A DNA stretch of 64,000 nt from positions 62,001 to 126,000 of the forward strand of contig DUMB01000098.1 of NCBI GenBank assembly GCA_012840085.1. The letters are read 5' to 3'. A program made the translations under genes and the position numbers. The first letter of the stretch is position 1. Each line of letters starts with the position of its first letter. This DNA is from Clostridiaceae bacterium (lineage in GTDB: Bacteria; Bacillota; Clostridia; Acetivibrionales; DUMB01). This document shows positions 20,350-30,031 of this stretch, one piece after another. The notes under the pieces were generated by a model, which was not told the DNA's origin, made no database searches, and saw only the letters and a list, made by a program, of their open reading frames with translations.

Positions 20350-22101
20350 ATGCTTAAGCATATAGTTGATTTTATAAAAAAGTTGCCGGTCTATTATAGA
20401 GTTGTACTTATGTTTTTGCTGGTTATAATGCCTATTTACATAATACTTACTATTATTAATATTGTAGGTTCCCGTATAATATACAACGAGATTGGCAACG
20501 CCATGACATATAAGGTGGATTTTTTTGCATCATCTCTCATTAAAGAAATAGATAAGATAATAAACCTGCAACACCAATATTCTTTGGACCGGGACTTTCA
20601 ATACCTTGGAGTATTGTTCCAGTCAATGGACAATGTGCAGCGCGGACAGGCTGCAATTCAGGTATCGGAAAAGCTGAACTTTCTGAATCTTTCCAGTTAT
20701 TTGATTGTCAACTGTGGAATATACAAATGTAACGATGCATGGACAATGTGCAGCAATTATAATATAGATAACCGTAATATCGGGGATATCATTGATGCCT
20801 ATTTGGAATCAGATAACTCAGGATCTGTTTTTTATTGCCAAGACAGGTTGTTTATTTTTTCACCCTATCCCAGACCTTTTAATTTAAGCGGTCAGAAACC
20901 GGCATATGTTCTTTATACGGAATTGTCAATCCCCCTTTTGACACAGGAATTGTCAGAGTTGGGCGGACGGGAGAGGACCGGTGCAATGCTGATAGATGAC
21001 GGGGGTAAATGGAGAATCGGAAACAGTTTTGATATTACCGAACAGGATTTTTTGCGGCTTTCCACCAAAGCCGACGAGACAGGCGGTACAATTTTTGATA
21101 AAATTACTCAGGACGGTATGACATATTGGGTCTCCGTGAGTTCTTTTCCATTTCTGAAGCTGACATTGATTTCATATATGCCCGAAAACGATATCATAAG
21201 GCCTCTGAAGATGTTTAATTTAATATTCCTTGTGTTCATACTGATAACAATACCTATAATATTGCTTTTTGCACTTTCCCTTAACAGTGTAATTCACCGG
21301 CCGATGAGTGAACTGGTAAAAGCCTTTAAAATGGTGGAAGAAGAAAACTATGATATACACTTTGACAAAGAAATACACGGAGAATTCGGCTACTTATTCA
21401 ATAGCTTTGAAAAGATGGCTTTACAGATAAAAACTACAATTCAGCAGGTGTACCTGTACCGTATTTCGACACAGCGGGCGGAGTTAAAGCAGCTTCAGTC
21501 CCAGATTAATCCGCACTTTTTATATAACAGCTTTTATCACATTTACCGCATGTGCCGGAGCAAAAATTATGACCGGCTTGAGGTTTTTGCCCAGAAGCTG
21601 GGAGGATATTATCAGTACATAACCCGCAGTGAAGTAGATGAAGTTCCATTTAAGAGAGAAGTTGAGATAGCACGGAATTATATTGATATACAAAGTATTC
21701 GCTTTAAGGACAGGATAGAGGTATACATGGGTGAAGTGCCGGAAGGGGCTGGAGATATAATGGTACCGAAGCTCATTTTGCAGCCGGTAATAGAAAACGT
21801 GTATGAGCACGGCATGGACAATGTGCTGTATGGCGGACTTATTAATATAAGTTTTACCTTTGACAACCATGAGCTTAATGTATATGTGGAAGATAACGGC
21901 GAAGGAATGAACGATACTGAGCTTGAAGCTTTGCAGCGGAAGCTGGAAAGCGATGAAATAGAAGTCGGGAGGGGTACTGGAATAATCAATGTGCAGCACC
22001 GCTTAAAAATACGTTTTGGTGACAGGAGCGGACTTAAAGTATCAAGAAGCAACCTTGGAGGACTGAAAGTTCATATGCGAATTGTTGTGGGGGAGGAATA
22101 G
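20350..22101 (+). CDS. Sensor histidine kinase, YesM type (copy 1)
   Basis: LKQLQSQINPHFLYNSFYHIYRM; QPVIENVYEHGMDNVL; followed 3 nt later by a response regulator. Confidence 0.92.
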   Translation: MLKHIVDFIKKLPVYYRVVLMFLLVIMPIYIILTIINIVGSRIIYNEIGNAMTYKVDFFASSLIKEIDKIINLQHQYSLDRDFQYLGVLFQSMDNVQRGQAAIQVSEKLNFLNLSSYLIVNCGIYKCNDAWTMCSNYNIDNRNIGDIIDAYLESDNSGSVFYCQDRLFIFSPYPRPFNLSGQKPAYVLYTELSIPLLTQELSELGGRERTGAMLIDDGGKWRIGNSFDITEQDFLRLSTKADETGGTIFDKITQDGMTYWVSVSSFPFLKLTLISYMPENDIIRPLKMFNLIFLVFILITIPIILLFALSLNSVIHRPMSELVKAFKMVEEENYDIHFDKEIHGEFGYLFNSFEKMALQIKTTIQQVYLYRISTQRAELKQLQSQINPHFLYNSFYHIYRMCRSKNYDRLEVFAQKLGGYYQYITRSEVDEVPFKREVEIARNYIDIQSIRFKDRIEVYMGEVPEGAGDIMVPKLILQPVIENVYEHGMDNVLYGGLINISFTFDNHELNVYVEDNGEGMNDTELEALQRKLESDEIEVGRGTGIINVQHRLKIRFGDRSGLKVSRSNLGGLKVHMRIVVGEE

Positions 22102-22104
22102 GAA

Positions 22105-23664
22105 ATGAACAGACTTTTGCTGGTTGATGATGAACCAGATATAGTAGATGGTCTTTATGAAGTATTTTGCCAGGAATCAGGACTGGAACTGGACGTATAT
22201 AAAGCTTATTCAGGAATAGAAGCAATTGAAAAAATGAAAAGTATGAGATTTGACATTGTAGTAACAGATATAAAAATGCCTGGTATTACGGGATTGCAGC
22301 TTCTGGATACAATATATAATTATTGGCCGAAGTGTAAGGTTATTATGCTGACGGGATACAGTGAGTTTGATTATGTATACGCTACCATTCACAAGCCGGG
22401 AGCAAAATACATACTGAAGACAGAAGGAGATGCAGCAATAATTGAGGCAGTAAGGGAATGTATGGAGGAAAACAGGAAAGAACATGAGCGGGAGGCTATT
22501 ATGGCCCGTGCCAGAAACCAATTTGCCAAATCATTGCCGTTTGTACGAAATAAATTATTTACCAGCCTTTTAGATGGGGACATTCCCGAGGAATGGGATA
22601 AACAGTTCAGTGAGTTGGAGACTGGCTTAAATCCTGAACAAAAGGTGCTGTTGGTAGCTGCACGGCCTTTATTCCATAGCGATGTAAGAAATTTACAGCA
22701 ATTTTCATATATACAAAACGAGGTGGAATACCAGTTAGGCAGCAAGGTGACCAGCTACTGTATTGAATATTATTCTCTCATGGTGTGGTTTATACAGCCT
22801 CAGGCAGAATCTGAGTGGGATAATCTGTTTAATTATGTGAAGGGGAGTTTTGAAGCTGCCCAGATTACTTGCCATAATGAGCTTGGCGTGGGACTGCCTC
22901 TTGCTATGGCGTCGGAACCGGCTGAATGGACAGACCTGGCTGGTTTAATCGACAGATTGAAAGCGTTGTTATTCATAAATCCATTAAACAGCATGACCAT
23001 ATTCACTGATGAGGGGGCAGTGTGCACAGCCTCTGAAGAATACTCCAACTTAGAACGCAGTTTTTACCAGCTGGAACAGCTTCTGGACAACAATGCAGAG
23101 AATTTTACAACAGAATTGCGAAAATTACTGGAAGTGGCCCGCAGTAGCGGAGGCATGCTTTATTCGGAAATTCTTTTTAGAATTATGGGAATGCTTTTTT
23201 CACGCATGAACCGTAAGGGAATTATGCCGTCCGAAATCGAAGCAGGAATAATTGAATTACTTGCCGGACTTGAAAAAATAGGCTTTGGAGCAAGCTTCAT
23301 AGAGACTATGGCAAATAAAGTACTGGCTTCAAAAGTTGATGACGATGAAGGTAAAGTTGTTCAGAAAATCAAATCTTATATTTCTGAAAATCTTGAGAAG
23401 GATTTGTCACTAACTCGCTTAGCTGAAGTGGTATATTTAAATCCATCATATTTGTCACGTCTTTATAAACAAATTACCGGTGAAAACCTTTCAGATTATA
23501 TTACCGAAAGACGTATTGCCCATGCCCGGGAACTGCTTACCAGTACCAACATGAAAATTTCAGATATATCAGCAGCAGTGGGTATAAACAATCCTGCATA
23601 TTTCTCAATCCTTTTTAAGAGGTATACGGGTATTTCTCCGCAGCAGTACAGAAATGCGCAGTAA
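22105..23664 (+). CDS. Response regulator, REC plus AraC-type HTH (YesN-like)
   Basis: LLVDDEPDIVDGL..DIVVTDIKMPGITGLQL; C-terminal AraC HTH (YLNPSYLSRLYKQITGENLSDYI..INNPAYFSILFKRYTGISPQQYR). Confidence 0.92.
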   Translation: MNRLLLVDDEPDIVDGLYEVFCQESGLELDVYKAYSGIEAIEKMKSMRFDIVVTDIKMPGITGLQLLDTIYNYWPKCKVIMLTGYSEFDYVYATIHKPGAKYILKTEGDAAIIEAVRECMEENRKEHEREAIMARARNQFAKSLPFVRNKLFTSLLDGDIPEEWDKQFSELETGLNPEQKVLLVAARPLFHSDVRNLQQFSYIQNEVEYQLGSKVTSYCIEYYSLMVWFIQPQAESEWDNLFNYVKGSFEAAQITCHNELGVGLPLAMASEPAEWTDLAGLIDRLKALLFINPLNSMTIFTDEGAVCTASEEYSNLERSFYQLEQLLDNNAENFTTELRKLLEVARSSGGMLYSEILFRIMGMLFSRMNRKGIMPSEIEAGIIELLAGLEKIGFGASFIETMANKVLASKVDDDEGKVVQKIKSYISENLEKDLSLTRLAEVVYLNPSYLSRLYKQITGENLSDYITERRIAHARELLTSTNMKISDISAAVGINNPAYFSILFKRYTGISPQQYRNAQ

Positions 23665-23742
23665 ATACTGCCAAAGCAGCTTACTGCTGCTCCCCCTGAC
23701 TAATGCCATAGGCTTTTGGTTAAGTTTTTGTAAAAGAAAGTG

Positions 23743-23773
23743 GTAAACAAAAGTAAAGGATGTAAAAAATTTG
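23743..23773. promoter_or_regulatory. Triplicate GTAAA direct repeat, helical phasing (copy 1)
   Basis: GTAAACAAAAGTAAAGGATGTAAAAAATTTG; GTAAA at 23743, 23753, 23762. Confidence 0.45.
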
Positions 23774-23828
23774 CATGTTTTTTAATAAATAATCTTAATA
23801 TATAATTTAATATGTAATTAAGATTAAA

Positions 23829-24023
23829 TTAACTTATTGTGCTAGCATTTCGATAGCAGGAGTTCCGAACTCAAGAGCTTGTAAGCTCGTTACGGGGCAA
23901 ACCAATTTGCTTGTGTTAAAGGATACTTCCTTTAACATGGGGAGTGCAGAGGGGATTCCCCTCGCTGGTTTAGAGGGGGTGCTCAGGATGCTTGCTATCT
24001 CATTACCTAGCACAACAAGTTAA
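23829..24023. repeat. Hairpin-rich palindromic-ended element, copy E1 (195 bp)
   Basis: Ends TTAACTTATTGTGCTAG / CTAGCACAACAAGTTAA (16/17); inner GATAGCA / TGCTATC; internal hairpins GAGCTTgtAAGCTC, TGTTAAAGGAtactTCCTTTAACA, GAGGGGattCCCCTC. Related to 51363-51474 reversed. Confidence 0.7.
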
Positions 24024-24157
24024 ATTAAGATTGAATATGTAATGTTGCTTCATAATAGCAAATGTCATTCTTAATCCCGGGACTGAAGATTGGAATGGCA
24101 ATTTGAAATGATGTCCGTATTCTTGTCTCAAAATTTATAAACAGTGAGAGGACTCAA

Positions 24158-25927
24158 ATGTTAAAGCGTATAACCGATTCTATCAGAAAATTGCCGGTCT
24201 ACTATAGAGTTGGCCTTATGTTTTTATTGGTTATAATACCTATTTACATAATACTCACTTTTATAAATATTATAGGTTCTCGTATTATATACAACGAGAT
24301 TGGCAACACCATGACATATAAAGTGGATTTTTTTGCATCATCTCTCATTAAAGAAATAGATAAGATAATAAACCTGCAGCGCCAATATTCTTTGGACAGG
24401 GACTTTCAATACCTTGGAGTATTGTCTCAGTCAATGGACAATGTGCAGCGCGGTCAGGCCGCAATGCAGGTATCGGAAAAGCTGAACTTTTTAAGCCTTT
24501 CCAGTTATTTAATTGTTAATTGCGGAATGTATAAATGCGACGATGCATGGACAATGTGCAGCAATTATAATATAGATAACCGTAATATCGGGGAAATTAT
24601 TAATGCCTATTTGCAATCGGATAACTCAGGATCTATTTTTTACTGCCAGGACAGGTTATTTATTTTTTCACCCTATCCCAGACCTTTTAATTTAAAAGGC
24701 CAGAAGCCGGCATATGTTCTTTATACGGAATTGTCAATTCCCCTTTTGACGCAGGAATTATCAGAGCTGGTCGGACGGGAGGGGACCGGTGCAATGCTGA
24801 TAGATGACGGGGGTAAATGGAGCATCGGAAGCAGTTTTAATATTACCGAACAGGATTTTTTGCGGCTTTCCACCAAAGCAGATGAGACAGGCGGTACAAT
24901 TTTTGATAAAATTACTCAGGACGGTATGGAATATTGGGTCTCTGTAAGTTCTTTTCCATTTCTGAAGCTGACGTTGATTTCATATATGCCCGAAGACGAT
25001 ATCATAAGGCCTCTGAAGATGTTTAATTTAATATTTTTCATATTCATATTAATAACAATACCTATAATATTGCTTTTTGCTTTATCTCTTAACCGGGTAA
25101 TCCACCAGCCGATGAGTGAACTGGTAAAAGCCTTTAAAATGGTAGAAGAAGAAAACTATGATATACACTTTGACAAAGAAATACATGGAGAATTCGGCTA
25201 CTTATTCAATAGCTTTGAAAAGATGGCTTTGCGGATAAAAACTACAATTCAGCAGGTGTACCTGTACCGTATTTCGACACAGCGGGCGGAGCTAAAGCAG
25301 CTTCAGTCCCAGATTAATCCGCACTTTTTATATAACAGCTTTTATCACATTTACCGCATGTGCCGGAGCAAAAATTATGACCGGCTTGAGATTTTTGCCC
25401 AGAAGCTGGGAGGATATTATCAGTACATAACACGCAGTGAAGTAGATGAGGTCCCCTTTAAGAGAGAAGTTGAGATAGCACGGAATTATATTGACATACA
25501 AAGTATACGCTTTAGGGACAGGATAGAGGTAGACATGGGTGAAGTGCCGGAAGGGGCTGGAGATATAATGGTACCGAAGCTTATTTTGCAGCCGGTAATA
25601 GAAAACGTGTATGAGCACGGCATGGACAATGTGCTGTATGGCGGACTTATTAACATAAGTTTTACCTTTGATAACCATGAGCTTAATGTATATGTGGAAG
25701 ATAACGGAGAAGGAATGAATGATACTGAGCTTGAAGCTTTGCAGCGGAAGCTGGAAAGCGATGAAATAGAAGTTGGAAGAGGAACGGGAATAATCAATGT
25801 GCAGCACCGTTTAAAAATGCGTTTTGGTGATGAAAGCGGACTTACAGTATCAAGAAGCAGCCTTGGAGGACTGAAAGTGCACATGCGGATTGTTATTAAG
25901 AAGGATTTTATAAATTATGATAAATAG
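24158..25927 (+). CDS. Sensor histidine kinase, YesM type (copy 2, near-identical paralogue without adjacent response regulator)
   Basis: Aligned by eye with 20350-22101 over almost its whole length; divergent only at a few positions and the last ~9 residues. Confidence 0.92.
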   Translation: MLKRITDSIRKLPVYYRVGLMFLLVIIPIYIILTFINIIGSRIIYNEIGNTMTYKVDFFASSLIKEIDKIINLQRQYSLDRDFQYLGVLSQSMDNVQRGQAAMQVSEKLNFLSLSSYLIVNCGMYKCDDAWTMCSNYNIDNRNIGEIINAYLQSDNSGSIFYCQDRLFIFSPYPRPFNLKGQKPAYVLYTELSIPLLTQELSELVGREGTGAMLIDDGGKWSIGSSFNITEQDFLRLSTKADETGGTIFDKITQDGMEYWVSVSSFPFLKLTLISYMPEDDIIRPLKMFNLIFFIFILITIPIILLFALSLNRVIHQPMSELVKAFKMVEEENYDIHFDKEIHGEFGYLFNSFEKMALRIKTTIQQVYLYRISTQRAELKQLQSQINPHFLYNSFYHIYRMCRSKNYDRLEIFAQKLGGYYQYITRSEVDEVPFKREVEIARNYIDIQSIRFRDRIEVDMGEVPEGAGDIMVPKLILQPVIENVYEHGMDNVLYGGLINISFTFDNHELNVYVEDNGEGMNDTELEALQRKLESDEIEVGRGTGIINVQHRLKMRFGDESGLTVSRSSLGGLKVHMRIVIKKDFINYDK

Positions 25928-25957
25928 TAAACAAAAGTAAAGGAATGTAAAGAATTT
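25927..25957. promoter_or_regulatory. Triplicate GTAAA direct repeat, exact 10-bp phasing (copy 2)
   Basis: GTAAACAAAAGTAAAGGAATGTAAAGAATTTG; GTAAA at 25927, 25937, 25947; very similar to 23743-23773. Confidence 0.5.
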
Positions 25958-26078
25958 GTGTATTTCCCAATGTATAAAGTTGGTATACAATATAGCATAG
26001 AAACATGTATTATACTAATAAGCACAGGCATTTGCACTATACTATTGTGTACTAGGTACGGCAAAGGAGGCTATATAG

Positions 26079-27785
26079 GTGAAATCGAAATATTCAAGCC
26101 TAATACTTGTAGCTGTAGTATTGATAATTACCTCTTTGCTGTATTTTGCCGGTATGCAGCTGCTTTCTATGAAGAGCGGCAATGCAAATGCTAACAGCTC
26201 AAAAGATATTGATGAATACAATGCAGAAAATTATGACCCTTTTGGCAAATTTGATCCACCCGTGGATATTTCAATTGTAGTGAAAGAAGCCTCAAATGCA
26301 ATTTATGAATACGCTGAAGGCGTTAACTATAGAAACAATCTTTGGACATGGTATTGCAGAGATAAACTGGGTATAAATGTTAAAGTGCTTTGGGGGGTTG
26401 AAAAGGAACAGGCAGAGCAGAGAATGAACCTCACAATAGCTTCAGGAGAAATTCCTGATATCATGTGTGTCAATGATACGCAGTTTATGCAGTTGCTGAA
26501 AGCTGACATGATAATGCCTCTTGATGATATAATCGACAAATATGCATCAGATGAAGTGAAACTTTCCTTACAGAACGAGAAAGCAAAGGTTGCAACAGAT
26601 ATTTGCAGGATAGACGGCAAGCTGATGGCAATACCTTACAGTATATGCATCTACGATTCAGCAGCGTTATGGTATATCAGAAAAGACTGGCTGGATAATC
26701 TTAATCTTCAGGTACCTCAAAGTATGGACGACTTGCTGAATGTTATAAGGGCTTTCGATACACAGGACCCGGATGGAAACGGTTTGGATGATACATATGG
26801 TATAGCACTTTCCAGGGATATTTTCGATGTGGGAACCGGAGGATGCAATGTTATCAGTTTTTTCAACGGCTATAATGCGTATCCGGGGATTTGGCTTAAG
26901 AATCCTGACGGGCAGATTGTTTACGGCAGTATCCAACCAGAAGTAAAGACTGCGCTAAAAGTACTGCAAGAGCTATATAATGAAGGAAGCATTCTTGAAG
27001 ACTTCGTTTCATATGACAAGAGCAAGGTTGCAGAGGATGTAATTGCCAATAAAGTAGGTGTTTATAACGCTAACCTCTGGGCTCCGGTCTGGCCGTTACA
27101 GGATACCATGCTCAATAACAGCCAGGCTGAATGGGTAATCGTACCTGCTGTATCTGTACATGGCGGACTGGCAATGAATCAGCTCAATAAGCTGGATTTG
27201 GTTGGCTATAATGTAGTAAGCAAGAGATGTAAAAATCCTGAGGCTTTTGTACGAATGCTGAATTTGCTTTATGATATTCTTTATTGTACTCAGGAGGGCA
27301 AATATAGTGAGATTCTTCTGAAAGATGATGAAAACTGCTGGAATCATCATTGGGTAGGATTATATTACTATGAGGCAGGGGGAGATAATTGGGAATATGA
27401 AACAATGATGAATGCTTTCAACAACGGCGACCTTAGTGAAGTACCTATATTTAATAAGGATCGTGTCAGATACGCATGGAAGTATCTTAACGAAAAAGAC
27501 AATTCAAAATGGCTTTATTACAGTATTTTTGCTGATCCAAACGGCTCCTACGGTAATATCCGTAATTTAATAAACAGTAATAAATTTATCTACAACGAGT
27601 TCTATGGAATGAAAACTCCCACTATGATAGAGAAATTAGACGCTCTTTTGAAAATGGAGGAGGAGACATTCATTAAAATCATCATGGGTGCTCCCATTGA
27701 GACTTTTGACAAGTTCGTCAGTGATTGGAAGACTATGGGGGGCAATGACATAACGAGAGAAGTCAATGAAAAATTCAATAAATAA
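26079..27785 (+). CDS. Extracellular solute-binding protein family 1-like, N-terminal TM without lipobox cysteine
   Basis: GTG start after AAAGGAGG; VEKEQAEQRMNLTIASGEIPDIMCVNDTQFMQLLKADMIMPLDDIIDKYAS; the N-terminus has a hydrophobic helix but no Cys. Confidence 0.85.
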   Translation: MKSKYSSLILVAVVLIITSLLYFAGMQLLSMKSGNANANSSKDIDEYNAENYDPFGKFDPPVDISIVVKEASNAIYEYAEGVNYRNNLWTWYCRDKLGINVKVLWGVEKEQAEQRMNLTIASGEIPDIMCVNDTQFMQLLKADMIMPLDDIIDKYASDEVKLSLQNEKAKVATDICRIDGKLMAIPYSICIYDSAALWYIRKDWLDNLNLQVPQSMDDLLNVIRAFDTQDPDGNGLDDTYGIALSRDIFDVGTGGCNVISFFNGYNAYPGIWLKNPDGQIVYGSIQPEVKTALKVLQELYNEGSILEDFVSYDKSKVAEDVIANKVGVYNANLWAPVWPLQDTMLNNSQAEWVIVPAVSVHGGLAMNQLNKLDLVGYNVVSKRCKNPEAFVRMLNLLYDILYCTQEGKYSEILLKDDENCWNHHWVGLYYYEAGGDNWEYETMMNAFNNGDLSEVPIFNKDRVRYAWKYLNEKDNSKWLYYSIFADPNGSYGNIRNLINSNKFIYNEFYGMKTPTMIEKLDALLKMEEETFIKIIMGAPIETFDKFVSDWKTMGGNDITREVNEKFNK

Positions 27786-27981
27786 AACACTTAATCAAGT
27801 ACATTAATTGTACTAAATATTTACAGTATTAGATATTCCCGGCAGATTCAACTCTTTTGTTAAATCAAGCATGTGGAACATTACAGCTATGTCTGTTTTT
27901 GTTTCAAAAGACATTAGGTAATGTGTAGTATGTTATTGTCAATTTTTAAGGTAACAAAATTATCTAAATTAACAGAAAAAA

Positions 27982-28131
27982 TACATAATTAAAATGAAGC
28001 AGCTAAACTTCTGTAGGGCTAGCACATGAATTTCATAAAAAAGGGGGGAAAAGGAATAGAAGTGAATACAGTAGCCTGGGCATGTCCAAGGAACTGCTCT
28101 GTATAAACAGCGCTTCATTTTCAATTATGTA
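27982..28131 (+). repeat. Long-range inverted repeat enclosing the leader of the lpl-type operon
   Basis: TACATAATTAAAATGAAGC (27982-28000) versus GCTTCATTTTCAATTATGTA (28112-28131), complementary with one bulged base. Confidence 0.6.
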
Positions 28132-28183
28132 AATCATGAATCAATAAATTCATCAAACAAAAAAATAAGGGGAGGATTTTTGA

Positions 28184-29857
28184 ATGAAGAGGTATTTTAC
28201 AATCATTCTATTGTTGGTATTTATCCTGACTTCAGCTCTTACGGGCTGTGGGAAATCAAAGGAAGCTGAGAATAATATCCCAACCGACAGTGAAAAAACT
28301 ACTGATTCAACAACTCAGCAGGATAATGCAGCTGAGACAAAGGTTGATGAAAACATCACCTGGGAAACTGCAGATTTGTCCTGGAAAAAGGACACTTCAC
28401 CTGTTACATTGAGTGCATTTATTGATATGTCATGGTATGTGGTGGACACATGGGGCAAGGATGACATATCGCCTATAATCACAGAAAAAACAGGTGTTAC
28501 TCTTGATATCACCAAAGCTACTACCGGTGACAGCAGTCAGTTGGAGGTTATGATAGCTTCTAACCAATTACCTGACCTTGTATATGTTGAAAATTCAATA
28601 ATGTTTGACAGGCTTTCAAACAGCCAATACAGTCTGGCATTTGACGAATTGATGAAACAATACTGTCCAGAGTTTTTACAATTACTTGATCCGGTTGAAA
28701 TTGCAAACAATACTGAAGAAGATGGCCATTTCTATTCACTTACCAACTCCTATGCAAGTGATTCGGACTGGCAGGATCCTTCAGTGCTGCCGTCGGTAGG
28801 ATCGTCATGGCTGCATGTAAGGGAGGATATACTGAAGGAGCTTGGAAATCCGCCGCTTGAAACACTGGATGATTTCATGAATATATTAAAAATGGTTAAG
28901 GAAAAATATCCAAATATGACACCCTTTATACAGTTTGCTGACTGGGAACCTGCAATAGCAAAATTCATGGGACTTCCTGATATAGATTCGGCATATGTTG
29001 ATAATGGCAAAGTAAAACTTGGTATAACTCATCCTGGATACCTGGACTTCTATAAGTATATGAATAAGTTGTACAGAGAAGGATATTTGCCTGCAGAATC
29101 CTATACATACAGCATGGATCAGTTCAACCAGATTTATCAAAGCGGAAATGTCTTTTCTGTAGCCTTTAACTGCATGGTATCCGATAATGCAAATACAGTA
29201 TTCGACCAAACTAATAAACCATATCATTTTGTTCCGGTATCAGCGCCATTAAAATACAATGGAGAAATAAAATATAAACCTATAGACAGCAGCTTGGGTT
29301 GGGCTAAAGTTTTCATAAGCAAGAACTGTTCAAATCCCAAGAGAGCAATCAACTTCCTCGAGTTCCTCAGATCACCTGAAGGCGACAAGCTTACATGCTG
29401 GGGTGTTGAGGGAGTACACTACAATCTTGATAGCGATGGCTATCCAATTCGTCCGGCCGATTTTGCGTCACGTACTTATACTGAAACCGGTATAGTACAA
29501 TGGGGTTGGATGACGACAGCAAAGATTTCAGGAATAGAATTCGTTGGCAGACAAAAAGCATTAGAGCCTTATACATTAGGTTTCCAGACTGTACAGAAGA
29601 TAAAACCCTATGTTGACAGACAGCCCGCTCTTGCATTCGTTAATCCTAAACCGGACGATCCTGAAAGCGAAGCAATGGCAAAAATCCAGGAGTACCTCCG
29701 TGCTCAAAATACAAAGATTATTATGTCAAAAACTGAAGAAGAAGCTGTTGCTGAGTTCAACAAGACATTGGATGAAATCAATAAAATGGGATATCCTGAT
29801 GTAGAAAAACTTATGAATACGAAGTACAGCAAAGTCATAACCAGATACCAAAAATAA
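28184..29857 (+). CDS. ABC transporter extracellular solute-binding lipoprotein (LplA-like)
   Basis: Lipobox LTSALTGCGKSKEA; DLVYVENSIMFDRLSN; upstream of two permeases. Confidence 0.9.
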   Translation: MKRYFTIILLLVFILTSALTGCGKSKEAENNIPTDSEKTTDSTTQQDNAAETKVDENITWETADLSWKKDTSPVTLSAFIDMSWYVVDTWGKDDISPIITEKTGVTLDITKATTGDSSQLEVMIASNQLPDLVYVENSIMFDRLSNSQYSLAFDELMKQYCPEFLQLLDPVEIANNTEEDGHFYSLTNSYASDSDWQDPSVLPSVGSSWLHVREDILKELGNPPLETLDDFMNILKMVKEKYPNMTPFIQFADWEPAIAKFMGLPDIDSAYVDNGKVKLGITHPGYLDFYKYMNKLYREGYLPAESYTYSMDQFNQIYQSGNVFSVAFNCMVSDNANTVFDQTNKPYHFVPVSAPLKYNGEIKYKPIDSSLGWAKVFISKNCSNPKRAINFLEFLRSPEGDKLTCWGVEGVHYNLDSDGYPIRPADFASRTYTETGIVQWGWMTTAKISGIEFVGRQKALEPYTLGFQTVQKIKPYVDRQPALAFVNPKPDDPESEAMAKIQEYLRAQNTKIIMSKTEEEAVAEFNKTLDEINKMGYPDVEKLMNTKYSKVITRYQK

Positions 29858-29891
29858 CAGATAAACAGATTTATATTATAGAGTAGTCCGG

Positions 29892-29937
29892 GAACTTGAA
29901 GCTGTAAAAGCAATTTGCTTTCATCAGCTTCAAGTTC
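29892..29937 (+). terminator. Strong hairpin between the binding protein and permeases (partial terminator or mRNA stabiliser)
   Basis: GAACTTGAAGCTG...CAGCTTCAAGTTC perfect 13 bp, with inner AAAGCA/TGCTTT; no T-run. Confidence 0.6.
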
Positions 29938-30031
29938 AACCTGGCAATGGGTTATATGTTTTATATTATGGATTGCATGTTTTATATAAATATAGTCTGT
30001 GTAATAAAAGGAAGGTTAAGGGGGCAGCAAC

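Noticed and set aside
21520-21999. 159-aa minus-strand ORF inside kinase copy 1 (and its mirror at 25328-25807)
   Set aside because: Antisense to a strong CDS; its 'conservation' between copies follows from the duplicated kinase gene.
23829-24023. Group II intron or tRNA-like element
   Set aside because: No domain V-like motif, no tRNA cloverleaf, no intron-encoded protein; kept only as an unclassified structured repeat.
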